This document shows, one piece after another, positions 56,182 to 64,000 of a DNA stretch of 64,000 nt. The stretch spans positions 226,464 to 290,463 of the forward strand of contig NZ_JABXKK010000116.1 of assembly GCF_017115045.1 (NCBI RefSeq), given 5' to 3'. The translations under genes and the position numbers were made by a program. Within the stretch, counting starts at the first letter, position 1, and the number at the start of each line of letters is the position of its first letter. The notes under the pieces are model-generated. The model saw only the letters and a list, made by a program, of their open reading frames with translations. It had not been told where the DNA came from and ran no database searches. The DNA comes from Nostoc sp. NMS8. Its GTDB lineage: Bacteria > Cyanobacteriota > Cyanobacteriia > Cyanobacteriales > Nostocaceae.

Positions 56182-57270
56182 TCAAGCCAAAGGCAGAAAA
56201 AACCGAAACGTACTGCCAACTCCTAATTCGCTTTCTACCTGAATCTTACCGCCTTGTAGTTCAATTAAACGGTGAGAAATAGTTAAACCAATACCAGTAC
56301 CTCCCGAATGGCGATCGCGCGATTGGTCGGCTCGCCAGAAGCGCTCAAACACATGGGACAGATTTTCTGGAGCGATACCAATACCTGTATCTATCACCGC
56401 AATCCAGAGTTGAGATGCTTCAGTCCCAACATCAATGGTAATTGAACCTTCGTTAGTGTAATATACTGCATTACCTAGTAAATTCACTAACACCTGTTCT
56501 GTCCGATCAATATCTGCCAATACAGGAGGTATTACAGATGGACACTTTAAGATCAGAACTGGCCCATCTTCTAACAGTTGGTCCGTAAATTTTTCCATTA
56601 ATGACTCTAACAACGGACGCAGATTTATCCGTTGGATATTGATTGGCAGATAACCTGCTTCTGCCTTAGACAGTTCTTGTAAATCGTTCACCAATCGCTC
56701 TAAACGCTTAGTTTCTCTAGCTAAACGCCGATAGATTTCAGGAGACGCTTCAATTTCTCCATCAGCCAGTTCTTCCAAGTAACCGCGCACCACTGTTAAC
56801 GGTGTTCGTAGTTCATGGGTCATATCTCCAATTACTTCTCGCCGCCGCGCTTCTACCCCTTCTAAACTGGCTGCCATTCGGTTGAAACTAGCACTTAGTC
56901 CACTGAGTTCTGGAATATCAGATACAGGTAGTCGTGCATCCATCTGGCCGAGAGCAAACTTTTGGGTGATTTGTTCCATCTCGGTTAACCGCTGCGTAAT
57001 CCGTCTGGACACCCAGTAACTCAATCCTCCGGCGGCAGTAGTGCCGACTAATACTGACCAAAGAGTGCTTCGCTGCCAAGCAAGTTCAAATCCTGTAACC
57101 AATTCAGCACGGACATCAATTAAGTCAAACCCCTGATTTTCTAATCCTTCCAAATGCAGTACAAACAAACGTGGGGAAGAGATTTTGCTGATGCTTACCA
57201 GACTAGCTACCCCCACGATCATCACTACTAAGTGGGAGAAAAATAGGCGCGTTCTCAGACCCATCTTCAT
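56182..57270 (-). CDS. Sensor histidine kinase, HAMP type
   Basis: A 362-aa membrane sensor kinase. Two helices (about 10-27 and 60-77) flank a short ~30-residue external loop. A HAMP linker (VSRRITQRLTEMEQITQKFALG), HisKA with the phosphorylated histidine in DMTHELRTPLTVVRGYLEE, and the ATPase with N, G1 and G2 boxes (LVNLLGNAVYY, DTGIGIAPENL, GGTGIGLTI) follow. The short sensor loop suggests membrane-located or internal sensing. The response regulator gene lies 5 nt upstream, so the two form one unit. Confidence 0.95.
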   Translation of the reverse strand: MKMGLRTRLFFSHLVVMIVGVASLVSISKISSPRLFVLHLEGLENQGFDLIDVRAELVTGFELAWQRSTLWSVLVGTTAAGGLSYWVSRRITQRLTEMEQITQKFALGQMDARLPVSDIPELSGLSASFNRMAASLEGVEARRREVIGDMTHELRTPLTVVRGYLEELADGEIEASPEIYRRLARETKRLERLVNDLQELSKAEAGYLPINIQRINLRPLLESLMEKFTDQLLEDGPVLILKCPSVIPPVLADIDRTEQVLVNLLGNAVYYTNEGSITIDVGTEASQLWIAVIDTGIGIAPENLSHVFERFWRADQSRDRHSGGTGIGLTISHRLIELQGGKIQVESELGVGSTFRFFLPLA

Positions 57271-57275
57271 AACAT

Positions 57276-57986
57276 TTACGCTACCAGAGGATCTTCAAAT
57301 TTGTAGCCAACCCCAACAACAGTTTTAATAAAAGTAGGATTTGCCGGATCAGGCTCAATCTTTTTTCGCAACCGAGCTACATGAGTATCTACCACTCGTT
57401 CATCGCCAAAAAAGTTATCTCCCCAAAGTTTATCAATTAGTTGAGTGCGGTTCCAAACTCGACCAGGATTGCTGACAAAGGTAGTAAGCAAGTTAAATTC
57501 TAGGGTAGTTAAGTCTAAAATTTCAACTTCTTTGGAATTCATCTGGCGATTAGCAGTGCGCTGGTCTACATCCACGATAAAGTGTTGGGTACGATTAACT
57601 TGATGTTGTCCCCCTTGGCGGAGGCTACGCCGTAATAGCGCCCGCACCCTAGCTACCAACTCTCTAGGGCTAAATGGTTTAACCATGTAATCATCAGCAC
57701 CAGTAGATAGACCAATGACGCGATCGATTTCCTCTCCCTTGGCAGTGAGCATCAAAATGTAAGGATCTTTTGCACCTGGTTTCTGGCGAATTCGGGCACA
57801 AACTTCTAACCCATCCAAACCAGGAATCATTAAATCTAGAATGATTAAATCCGGTGGTTGCTCCTGAAACATCCGCAAAGCATTCATGCCATCGCGGCTA
57901 GTGCGACAAAAAAAACCTTCTTTTTCTAAAGAGATTTCGATTAAATGAGCAATTTCTGGTTCATCTTCAACTATTAAAATATCCAT
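57276..57986 (-). CDS. OmpR-family response regulator
   Basis: A 236-aa two-domain transcription regulator. The receiver domain has the phospho-acceptor Asp in LIILDLMIPGLDG, acidic residues VEDEPE and a conserved Lys in MVKPFSPREL. The C-terminal winged helix includes LTTLEFNLLTTFVSNPGRVWNR and RVVDTHVARLRKKIEPDP. It is co-transcribed with the histidine kinase. I cannot tell which of the many cyanobacterial pairs it is. Confidence 0.95.
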   Translation of the reverse strand: MDILIVEDEPEIAHLIEISLEKEGFFCRTSRDGMNALRMFQEQPPDLIILDLMIPGLDGLEVCARIRQKPGAKDPYILMLTAKGEEIDRVIGLSTGADDYMVKPFSPRELVARVRALLRRSLRQGGQHQVNRTQHFIVDVDQRTANRQMNSKEVEILDLTTLEFNLLTTFVSNPGRVWNRTQLIDKLWGDNFFGDERVVDTHVARLRKKIEPDPANPTFIKTVVGVGYKFEDPLVA

Positions 57987-58129
57987 TTCAATATAGAGTC
58001 GAGCAAAATTGAACTGGGGACTGGGGATTGGGAGGGTATGAATAGGGATTTAAACCCTACCCAATCTGATAAACCTTCTACAAGTTTGCAATAGCTGAGT
58101 ATAGATTTCGATAGATTTGAAATCGGGTT

Positions 58130-58828
58130 TTAAAGATTTGAATTTGACGGCGTGCGATAACTATAGCCAAGATTAGAATCTTTTTGAATATGTGTTTTAA
58201 TGCTATCGAGGTCAATGAAGCAATCAGCAACATCAATCAAACTTTCACTGGTTGTTGTTTGCAGACTGACCACTTCAACCCGAACTCCCATTCTGCTGAC
58301 AGCGTTCACTGCATAAGCTAAATCTCCATCCCCACTAACTAAAACCGCTGTATCATAGTAAGGAGCTAAAGTGATCATGTCTACAGCAATTTCTACGTTC
58401 AAATTTGATTTTTTGAAATTTTCTGCTGCTAAAGCAAGCTCTTTTGCCACTACACGATAGCCATTACGACGCATCCACAATAAAAAACCCTGTTGCTTTT
58501 CATTACTGAGATCAACTCCAGTATAGAAGAAAGCACGCAACAGTCTTGAACCGTTGGTTAAATGACAAAGTAATTTAACATAGTCAATTTCTATACCCAG
58601 TTGTAAAGCTGTATGAAATAGGTTTAAGCCATCAATAAAAATCGCAACTCGACCACGATTCAAGCTATTGAAAATAGAACCATCAGGTGCAGTATCTTGT
58701 ATCTTTTTGATATCTTTACCTTTGACAGCAGTATCACTCAAATTATGCCCTTGCCAATGGGGTTTAGCTTTAAGTATTTTAGGTTCCTTAAATTCACTTT
58801 TTTGTTTGCTAAAATTAGTTATAATCAT
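58130..58828 (-). CDS. NYN-domain (LabA/DUF88-like) protein
   Basis: The central ~165 residues form a NYN/PIN-like nuclease fold: VAIFIDGLNLFHTA with the first acidic residue, VEIAVDMITLAPYYDTAVLVSGDGDL with the DMxxL and SGDGD acids, and GVRVEVVSL. This matches the LabA/DUF88 family linked to circadian output in cyanobacteria. The ~60-residue N-terminal extension is lysine-rich and unstructured. RNase activity is a family inference. Confidence 0.9.
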   Translation of the reverse strand: MIITNFSKQKSEFKEPKILKAKPHWQGHNLSDTAVKGKDIKKIQDTAPDGSIFNSLNRGRVAIFIDGLNLFHTALQLGIEIDYVKLLCHLTNGSRLLRAFFYTGVDLSNEKQQGFLLWMRRNGYRVVAKELALAAENFKKSNLNVEIAVDMITLAPYYDTAVLVSGDGDLAYAVNAVSRMGVRVEVVSLQTTTSESLIDVADCFIDLDSIKTHIQKDSNLGYSYRTPSNSNL

Positions 58829-59360
58829 TGATACCTCTGATTTTAAAGTTGGAAAAAGTTTTGGGTAAATTGTCTATAGTATAGTCTGTGCTGATTTCTG
58901 AACCTAGCAGGTAATGGCCTTAAGTCAAGTCACTACATACAGATAAACTTAACTGGCGCTCAAGCTTCGTTCAAAGTAGACAGCCCAAGAGGTTGTAATT
59001 TTTACCAGGGTTGGTTTAACGAGATATTGCGCCTCTGTCCACAGATATGTTAATCTTTACCCACCAAGACAGCAAGAGTCTGGAGAAAATAAATCCTTTT
59101 GTCAGGATAGGGGCAAAAATCCGCAAACGTCATCTATCTATTTTTATTTTACCTCTGTATTTTAATAACCTGACAGTCAGAAAGTTGAGATTTACCGCAG
59201 GCTAAGAAAGAGCAAATACTGACAGAGTTAGAAGCACTAATAATGTAATGTTAATGTGATGTACGATGCCTGCGGCGGGCTACGCCAACGCACCTCTAAA
59301 CGTAGGTTGTACTAAGGTACTTAGGTAATATTCAATTTAATCAGCACTGACGAAAATACT
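58829..59360. other. Intergenic region with one dispersed repeat
   Basis: It lies upstream of the NYN gene. It contains the dispersed repeat at 59263-59293 (GATGCCTGCGGCGGGCTACG), closely related to the insert in the ABC-F gene. Otherwise nothing is recognised. Confidence 0.5.
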
Positions 59361-59394
59361 AGATTCCCGACTTCTTTCAAGAAGTCGGGAATCT
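59361..59394 (-). terminator. Intrinsic terminator of desB
   Basis: A perfect 14-bp stem (AGATTCCCGACTTC / GAAGTCGGGAATCT) with a 6-nt loop lies 5 nt past the desB stop codon. It is followed on the minus strand by AGTATTTTC. Confidence 0.85.
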
Positions 59395-59399
59395 GAGTC

Positions 59400-60479
59400 T
59401 TAGCCTTTAGCTAACTTGTTGTTAGATGTGTAGTAAACTTTACTACCAGTATCGGGGACAAAATGGCAGCTGATGCATGAATGCCATAATGACTTCCAAA
59501 TTGGTTCTTCTGATTTGTGGAAATATTCACCCATTACTGGTTTTATCGCCTCAGTTGCCTTTAGCAAATTGTAGTGAGGGATGTTAAGGAATATATGGTG
59601 AGCAACATGAGTACCGATATCGTGATGGATATGATTAACCAAACCATAATCACGGTCAATACTAGAAATTGCACCTTTTAAGAAAGTCCAATCTTCTCCA
59701 CGATACCAGGGAAGCTCTGGCTCAGTGTGGTGCAAGAATGTCACCAAATCTAGCCAAACTATGAACACAAGGTAGGGCACGGCATAATATTTCAGCAACC
59801 ACATCCAACCCCATTGGTAGGTGAGGAAACCGAGCAAACCTACCATACCAATCAAAAGTACAGTGCTAGTGAGAACATCCCATTTTTCTGATGGTTTGAA
59901 AAGCGAGCTGCTGGGCAAAAAGTGGGAGCCTTCCTTATTAGGAGAACGCTTAAACAAATACACAGGATAAGCCAATAGAAAAACATAATATCTGCCTATT
60001 TTTTGAGCTAGAGGCATCTCCTTGTATTGTGATTCTGTCACAGGATACCAGCTTTCATCGTTATCGATATTGCCAGTATTTTTGTGATGAGTTCTATGGC
60101 TGATTCGCCAACCATGATAAGGAACAAGTATTGGTGTGTGAGAAAGATGTCCAATCAAATCATTGAGCCATTTGTGCTTAGAAAAAGATTGATGTCCGCA
60201 GTCATGTCCGACTACAAATAAAGCCCAAAACATCGTTCCTTGCATTAGCCAGAAAATCGGGAAGAAAAGCCAAGAATCCAGGTAATAAGCAACTGCATAA
60301 AGCAGACCAATAATCAAGATGTCACGAAAGAAGTAAAAAAGTGATTTTGTGACATTTGGCTGAAAACATTCAGCAGGGATTGCAGCTTTTAAATCTTGAA
60401 GAGTAAAAGGCAATTTAGTCGCATCCTCAGATGTTTTACCAGCAGGAGGATTGTTGAACGTAATGATATTTGATTGCAC
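59400..60479 (-). CDS. desB: Omega-3 (delta-15) acyl-lipid desaturase
   Basis: It introduces the third double bond (omega-3) into membrane-lipid acyl chains and is commonly cold-induced in cyanobacteria. The three di-iron histidine boxes are HDCGH (VVGHDCGHQSF), HRTHH and HVAHH. The surrounding sequence (KWLNDLIGHLSHTPILVPYHGWR) fits DesB rather than DesA. There are about four to six membrane helices and 359 aa. It follows desA on the same strand with a hairpin between, so it may be transcribed separately. Confidence 0.94.
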   Translation of the reverse strand: MQSNIITFNNPPAGKTSEDATKLPFTLQDLKAAIPAECFQPNVTKSLFYFFRDILIIGLLYAVAYYLDSWLFFPIFWLMQGTMFWALFVVGHDCGHQSFSKHKWLNDLIGHLSHTPILVPYHGWRISHRTHHKNTGNIDNDESWYPVTESQYKEMPLAQKIGRYYVFLLAYPVYLFKRSPNKEGSHFLPSSSLFKPSEKWDVLTSTVLLIGMVGLLGFLTYQWGWMWLLKYYAVPYLVFIVWLDLVTFLHHTEPELPWYRGEDWTFLKGAISSIDRDYGLVNHIHHDIGTHVAHHIFLNIPHYNLLKATEAIKPVMGEYFHKSEEPIWKSLWHSCISCHFVPDTGSKVYYTSNNKLAKG

Positions 60480-60652
60480 TGGATTCTTTTGTTGGATATA
60501 AATCGGAACTTTATTTGAGACAAAATCATCTCACCTCTAGAATGCCCACGAAACTAGCGATCGCTAACACAAAAGAGGATAATTTCTGGCAGATAATCTA
60601 AAATTTTATTCAGTAAAAAATCGCCAGAGTCTATTTAAACACAGCATGATAA

Positions 60653-60676
60653 ACGCTCTTGTTGGTTCAAGAGCGT
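60653..60676 (-). terminator. Hairpin downstream of desA
   Basis: A 9-bp perfect stem (ACGCTCTTG / CAAGAGCGT) with a 6-nt loop lies 20 nt past the desA stop codon, followed on the minus strand by TTATCATGCTG. It is probably a terminator or attenuator before desB. Confidence 0.65.
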
Positions 60677-60696
60677 GAGTGTAATTACAGCGCTAT

Positions 60697-61749
60697 TTAT
60701 TGCTCTGTATAATGTTCGTCGAAAGTTTTATAGCCAACATCAGTTGTGTATAGTTGACATTGACCTGTAATCTGCTCCATTAAAGACCAAGAAAACTGAC
60801 ACTCATCATGCATATAAGGCTCCCAATTTTCTTTGATGCTGCTGTAAGCTAGCCGCAAATTATAAGAAGGAATAGCAGTGGAAATATGATGAGGGACATG
60901 AACATTGATATCATGGCACAGAACTTCTACCCAACGCGGATAATCGCAATGAATAGTGCCAGATAACTGTGCTAGAGCTTCATTCCACTTGTTTGCGGTC
61001 GCAAAAGGGACATCTGCGGCAGTGTGGTGAACAATAGTAAAAGTACTCATCCAAAAATGGTAAATCATCCAGGGTACTAGCCAAAATTTGACAAAGCCCC
61101 AGATACCAGTTGTAGCAATGAGAAACGGGAAAGCGATCGCAGCAAACACCACTACTACAGCCACAGAAAGCTTGATACTCGATTGGTCTTTAGTTTTGAA
61201 GTTCCGCCAATCAAAATGCACCACAGCCCAATGTCCAATGGAACCTACCCACCAGAAGCGTTTACGCATGAACAGTTCAAAAGCAGACTGTCGGGTTTTA
61301 TCCCAATTTTCAAATACTTCTGGTCTAATTGGATGCCAAGCGTTATCCTCATCCAGCTTGTTGGTATGAGTATGGTGATAATTATGCTTAATGCGCCAAC
61401 TATGAAAGGGGTAAATTAAGGGCATCATGAAGAAGTGCCCTACCAAATCATTTACCCAACGACGTTTGGCAAAAGACCTGTGACCACAATCATGGCCAAT
61501 AACAAAAAAACCTGTTAAAGCAGTACCCGTAAAAATCCAAGCTAGGGGCAAGAGAAACCAAGGAGTGATGACTAGGCTGTAATAGCCCAAGGCGACTGCC
61601 AAGACACTCAGCAATACTTGTGTCCAAGCTTTGCGACGGTTCTGCTGAAAACATTCCCGTGGCAGGGTTTTGACAATATCTTTGAGCCTAAAGTCGGAAT
61701 TACCAGGCTCATCACTTAGTTTCTGGCTGTTAATTATTGATGTAGTCAT
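60697..61749 (-). CDS. desA: Delta-12 acyl-lipid desaturase
   Basis: It adds the second double bond (delta-12) to oleoyl lipids, making linoleate-type chains for DesB. The histidine boxes are HDCGH (VIGHDCGHRSF), HNYHH and HVPHH, with the DesA-like NDLVGHFFMMPLIYPFHSWR context. The frame is open for 23 further codons upstream, but the ATG before TTSIINSQ is the natural start, giving 350 aa. It sits between desC and desB. Confidence 0.94.
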   Translation of the reverse strand: MTTSIINSQKLSDEPGNSDFRLKDIVKTLPRECFQQNRRKAWTQVLLSVLAVALGYYSLVITPWFLLPLAWIFTGTALTGFFVIGHDCGHRSFAKRRWVNDLVGHFFMMPLIYPFHSWRIKHNYHHTHTNKLDEDNAWHPIRPEVFENWDKTRQSAFELFMRKRFWWVGSIGHWAVVHFDWRNFKTKDQSSIKLSVAVVVVFAAIAFPFLIATTGIWGFVKFWLVPWMIYHFWMSTFTIVHHTAADVPFATANKWNEALAQLSGTIHCDYPRWVEVLCHDINVHVPHHISTAIPSYNLRLAYSSIKENWEPYMHDECQFSWSLMEQITGQCQLYTTDVGYKTFDEHYTEQ

Positions 61750-61935
61750 GGACACCTGAGAAACAACAAACTCCTCCACCAAGTCACCAAAAAGTAACTT
61801 GTCGCAAAAACTCTTCACATTAGCGCTTCGGATTATAGCAACCTAAGAGACACAAGCGCACCCGTAAATAGCTTTTTGAAAAGTTAGGAGTAAAAAGTGA
61901 TAAGTAAAAACACCTTTATGTAACTCTTAACTCCT

Positions 61936-62005
61936 GTAGAGACGCGATTAATGAGCCAGCGTGTTGCGGGGCTTCCCCCCGTAGCGACTGGCGTCGCGTC
62001 TCTAC
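61936..62005. repeat. GTAGAGACGCG palindrome with nested hairpin
   Basis: The outer arms GTAGAGACGCG and CGCGTCTCTAC match the palindrome at 38449-38476. Here the loop is interrupted by a hairpin at about 61955-61993 (GCCAGCG ... CGACTGGC) that is closely related to the one nested at 6767-6805. Confidence 0.75.
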
Positions 62006-62007
62006 TC

Positions 62008-62829
62008 CTAACTAACTTTCGTTGGGGCCAACTTCACATTAGTAGCCAGACCAACTGCTTGTAGCAATTGAACTGTCATCCAGGTCAAATCGATTTCCCA
62101 CCATTCCAGCCCATGACGAGCTGAGTATTGAAAGGCATGATGGTTATTATGCCAGCCTTCACCGAAAACTAGTACAGCTACCCACCAGCAATTAGTCGAG
62201 CGATCGCCAGAATCATAGCTCTGATAGCCAAATTTGTGAGTAGCGCTGTTTACCAACCAAGTGCAGTGGTAAACCCAAACAATCCGAACAAAAATTCCCC
62301 AAATCACAAAGGGCCAGCCACCCAGAAGCAAAAGCAGTACACCCAGAGCAACCTGGATCAAAATGAAATATTTTTCTAAAAACTGATAAACTGGGTCTTC
62401 GGCAATGTCTTTGGTGAAACGAGGAACATCAGCGTGAGCGGGACAATAGTGAATCAGCCAATCCATGTGGCTCCACCAGAAGCCTTTATTAGAATCATGG
62501 GGATCAGCGTCAGTATCAGAATTTAAATGATGAATGCGATGTGTCCCGATCCACTCAATTGGGCCTCCTTGACATGAAAGTGTGCCGAAGAAAACCAAGA
62601 GATATTCTAGCCACTTGGGAGTTTGAAAACTGCGGTGGGTGACAAGGCGGTGAAATCCTAGAGTAACTCCTAAACCACCTGTTACCCAGTACAGCAAGAA
62701 ACCCACACCAACTGCCGTCCAGCTAAAGTTACCAGGAACAAAGGCAAATAAAGCGCCGATGTGCAGTCCAATGAAAAACAGGGTATTAACCCAGTTAATT
62801 TGAGGTTTGGTTGAAGTAGCAATTGTCAT
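62008..62829 (-). CDS. desC: Delta-9 acyl-lipid desaturase
   Basis: It introduces the first double bond (delta-9) into stearoyl-type chains. The histidine boxes are HRLVTH (GFHRLVTHRSF), HRIHH (GTHRIHHLNSD) and HNNHH (EGWHNNHHAFQ). The WWSHMDW segment and 273-aa length fit DesC. It is the first gene of the desC-desA-desB series on the minus strand and supplies the substrate for DesA. The divergent neighbour begins 93 nt away, so its promoter is in a very short gap. Confidence 0.95.
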   Translation of the reverse strand: MTIATSTKPQINWVNTLFFIGLHIGALFAFVPGNFSWTAVGVGFLLYWVTGGLGVTLGFHRLVTHRSFQTPKWLEYLLVFFGTLSCQGGPIEWIGTHRIHHLNSDTDADPHDSNKGFWWSHMDWLIHYCPAHADVPRFTKDIAEDPVYQFLEKYFILIQVALGVLLLLLGGWPFVIWGIFVRIVWVYHCTWLVNSATHKFGYQSYDSGDRSTNCWWVAVLVFGEGWHNNHHAFQYSARHGLEWWEIDLTWMTVQLLQAVGLATNVKLAPTKVS

Positions 62830-62922
62830 GCAGTAACCTGAATTTTAATTTTTCCAGCCGAAGAACAGCGCGATCTGAAAATCCGCATATCTATAATTTA
62901 ATTTTTTTGAACCGAGGAACTG

Positions 62923-64000
62923 ATGAACAGCTTAGAACAGCTGCGGCAAGCAGAACATGCACTGTTAGAAATTTTTTCTGGAATTGACACTCAGGTCAAG
63001 CATAATCTAAAACGAGTGCTGGATGCTTTTCGTAATCACCGTGTCGGCGCACACCACTTTGCTGGTGTAAGTGGCTATGGCCATGATGATTTAGGACGAG
63101 AAACTTTAGATAAAGTTTTTGCCGAAGTTATGGGTGCTGAAGCTGCGGCGGTGCGAGTGCAGTTTGTTTCGGGAACTCATGCGATCGCCTGTGCTTTGTT
63201 TGGCGTTCTCCGTCCTGGAGATGAAATGTTGGCAGTGGTCGGTTCTCCCTACGATACGCTTGAAGAAGTCATTGGTTTACGGGGTCAAGGTCAAGGCTCA
63301 CTTATCGAGTTTGGCATAAATTACCGCCAATTGGAGCTATCCCCAGAAGGAACTATAGATTGGCAAGCTTTAAGTACTAGTGTGGATGAAAACACTCGTT
63401 TAGTGTTAATTCAGCGTTCTTGTGGCTATTCTTGGCGTCCTAGTTTATCAATTGCCGATATTGAAAAAATCGTTCACTTAGTCAAACAGCAAAATCCGAA
63501 CACCGTTTGCTTTGTAGATAACTGCTACGGCGAATTTATTGAAACCAGGGAACCGACAGCCGTAGGTGCTGATTTAATGGCGGGGTCATTGATTAAAAAT
63601 CCTGGTGGCACCATTGTCAGCGCTGGCGGTTATGTCGCTGGTCGCGCCGACCTAGTAGAAGCATCCGCTTGTCGCCTCACTGCTCCCGGTATCGGGAGTT
63701 ACGGCGGTGCTACTTTTGACCAAAATCGCCTGCTGTTCCAAGGCTTATTTCTAGCGCCGCAGATGGTGGGAGAGGCGATGAAAGGGACTTATCTTACTGG
63801 TTATGTATTTGATAAACTTGGTTATCCAGTAAATCCCGCACCTCTTGCTCCCCGTGGGGATGTAATTCAGGCAATTAAACTCGGTTCTGCCGAAAAGCTA
63901 ATTGCTTTCTGTAAAGCCATACAGCAGCATTCTCCGATTGGTTCCTACTTAGACCCTGTTCCAGATGATATGCCGGGGTATGAGAGCCAAGTGGTGATGG
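62923..64000 (+). CDS. Aluminium-resistance/methionine gamma-lyase family protein, 3' end outside window
   Basis: The gene starts ATG with GAGG 8 nt upstream and runs beyond the window end (359 codons visible). It is a PLP-dependent fold type I protein of the YnbB family, sometimes named aluminium resistance protein. Motifs include GAHHFAGVSGYGHDDLGRETLD, VRVQFVSGTHAIACALFG, FVDNCYGEF, and the probable PLP-lysine in GSLIKNPGGTI. Its true reaction is not established. It is divergent from desC. Confidence 0.9.
   Translation, partial: MNSLEQLRQAEHALLEIFSGIDTQVKHNLKRVLDAFRNHRVGAHHFAGVSGYGHDDLGRETLDKVFAEVMGAEAAAVRVQFVSGTHAIACALFGVLRPGDEMLAVVGSPYDTLEEVIGLRGQGQGSLIEFGINYRQLELSPEGTIDWQALSTSVDENTRLVLIQRSCGYSWRPSLSIADIEKIVHLVKQQNPNTVCFVDNCYGEFIETREPTAVGADLMAGSLIKNPGGTIVSAGGYVAGRADLVEASACRLTAPGIGSYGGATFDQNRLLFQGLFLAPQMVGEAMKGTYLTGYVFDKLGYPVNPAPLAPRGDVIQAIKLGSAEKLIAFCKAIQQHSPIGSYLDPVPDDMPGYESQVVM

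Overview
The window comes from a filamentous cyanobacterium, most likely Nostoc or a close relative. It has dense GCGATCGC (HIP1-type) octamers and photosystem II small-subunit genes (psbK, psbM, psbZ). It also has nblA, the desC-desA-desB desaturase cluster, a kdp operon with a short KdpD, a PEP-CTERM protein, and the heptanucleotide tandem repeats and palindromic dispersed repeats typical of Nostocales. The species cannot be fixed from this sequence alone. Everything here looks chromosomal; there is no intact transposase, phage, plasmid origin or CRISPR array.

Layout. 0-6.9 kb: a 21-bp tandem repeat, a MITE-like element, a GNAT acetyltransferase, a ComF-type phosphoribosyltransferase, a secreted PPC-domain protein, cobS, a hypothetical protein, tgt, psbK, a 2Fe-2S ferredoxin and psbM. 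6.9-14 kb: a tandem universal stress protein, a Tat-exported PhoD phosphatase, a ProA-like protein lacking the catalytic cysteine, a zinc-ribbon membrane protein, tRNA-Gly(GCC), ribH and psbZ. 14-24 kb: a DHH-CBS-tRNA nucleotidyltransferase fusion, a Uma2 protein with a coiled-coil tail, a decayed ABC-F gene with three visible lesions, a small coiled-coil protein, an ABC1/UbiB kinase with a PP2C phosphatase behind it, and nblA. 24-34 kb: a Ser/Thr kinase, a gene-poor AT-rich stretch with one glycosyltransferase, anmK, a PEP-CTERM protein and a folate/biopterin-type transporter. 34-40 kb: the kdp operon (A, B, remnant of a small gene, C, short D) on the minus strand, with a MITE-like element placed exactly between kdpB and the remnant. 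41-46.5 kb: a giant DUF4347/beta-helix/Calx-beta surface protein. 47-53 kb: a split Uma2 gene, Ycf23, a DegT aminotransferase, a FetB-type permease and a membrane protein with a heptanucleotide repeat embedded in its reading frame. 53.6-58.8 kb: a succinyl-CoA synthetase-like pair with replaced active-site residues, a 33-aa membrane peptide, a response regulator/histidine kinase pair and a NYN-domain protein. 59.4-64 kb: desB, desA, desC and the start of an aluminium-resistance/methionine gamma-lyase-family gene.

How the genes relate. Several neighbours form functional units: RR-HK (5-nt gap), desC-desA-desB (delta-9, delta-12, omega-3 in order of transcription), kdpABCD, UbiB-PP2C (17-nt gap), ProA-like plus zinc-ribbon membrane protein (4-nt gap), and psbZ-ribH.

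The most interesting observations are: (1) SucC/SucD-like proteins in which the E. coli catalytic His246 and Glu208 positions are both Gln; (2) the ProA-like protein with Val in place of the catalytic Cys; (3) the same ~40-nt palindrome nested inside two unrelated inverted repeats; (4) two MITE-like elements with shared ends but different interiors; (5) an in-frame 27-nt dispersed repeat that brought two stop codons into the ABC-F gene; (6) a small frameshifted kdp gene next to a MITE. I found no clear-cut new defence or biosynthetic system.
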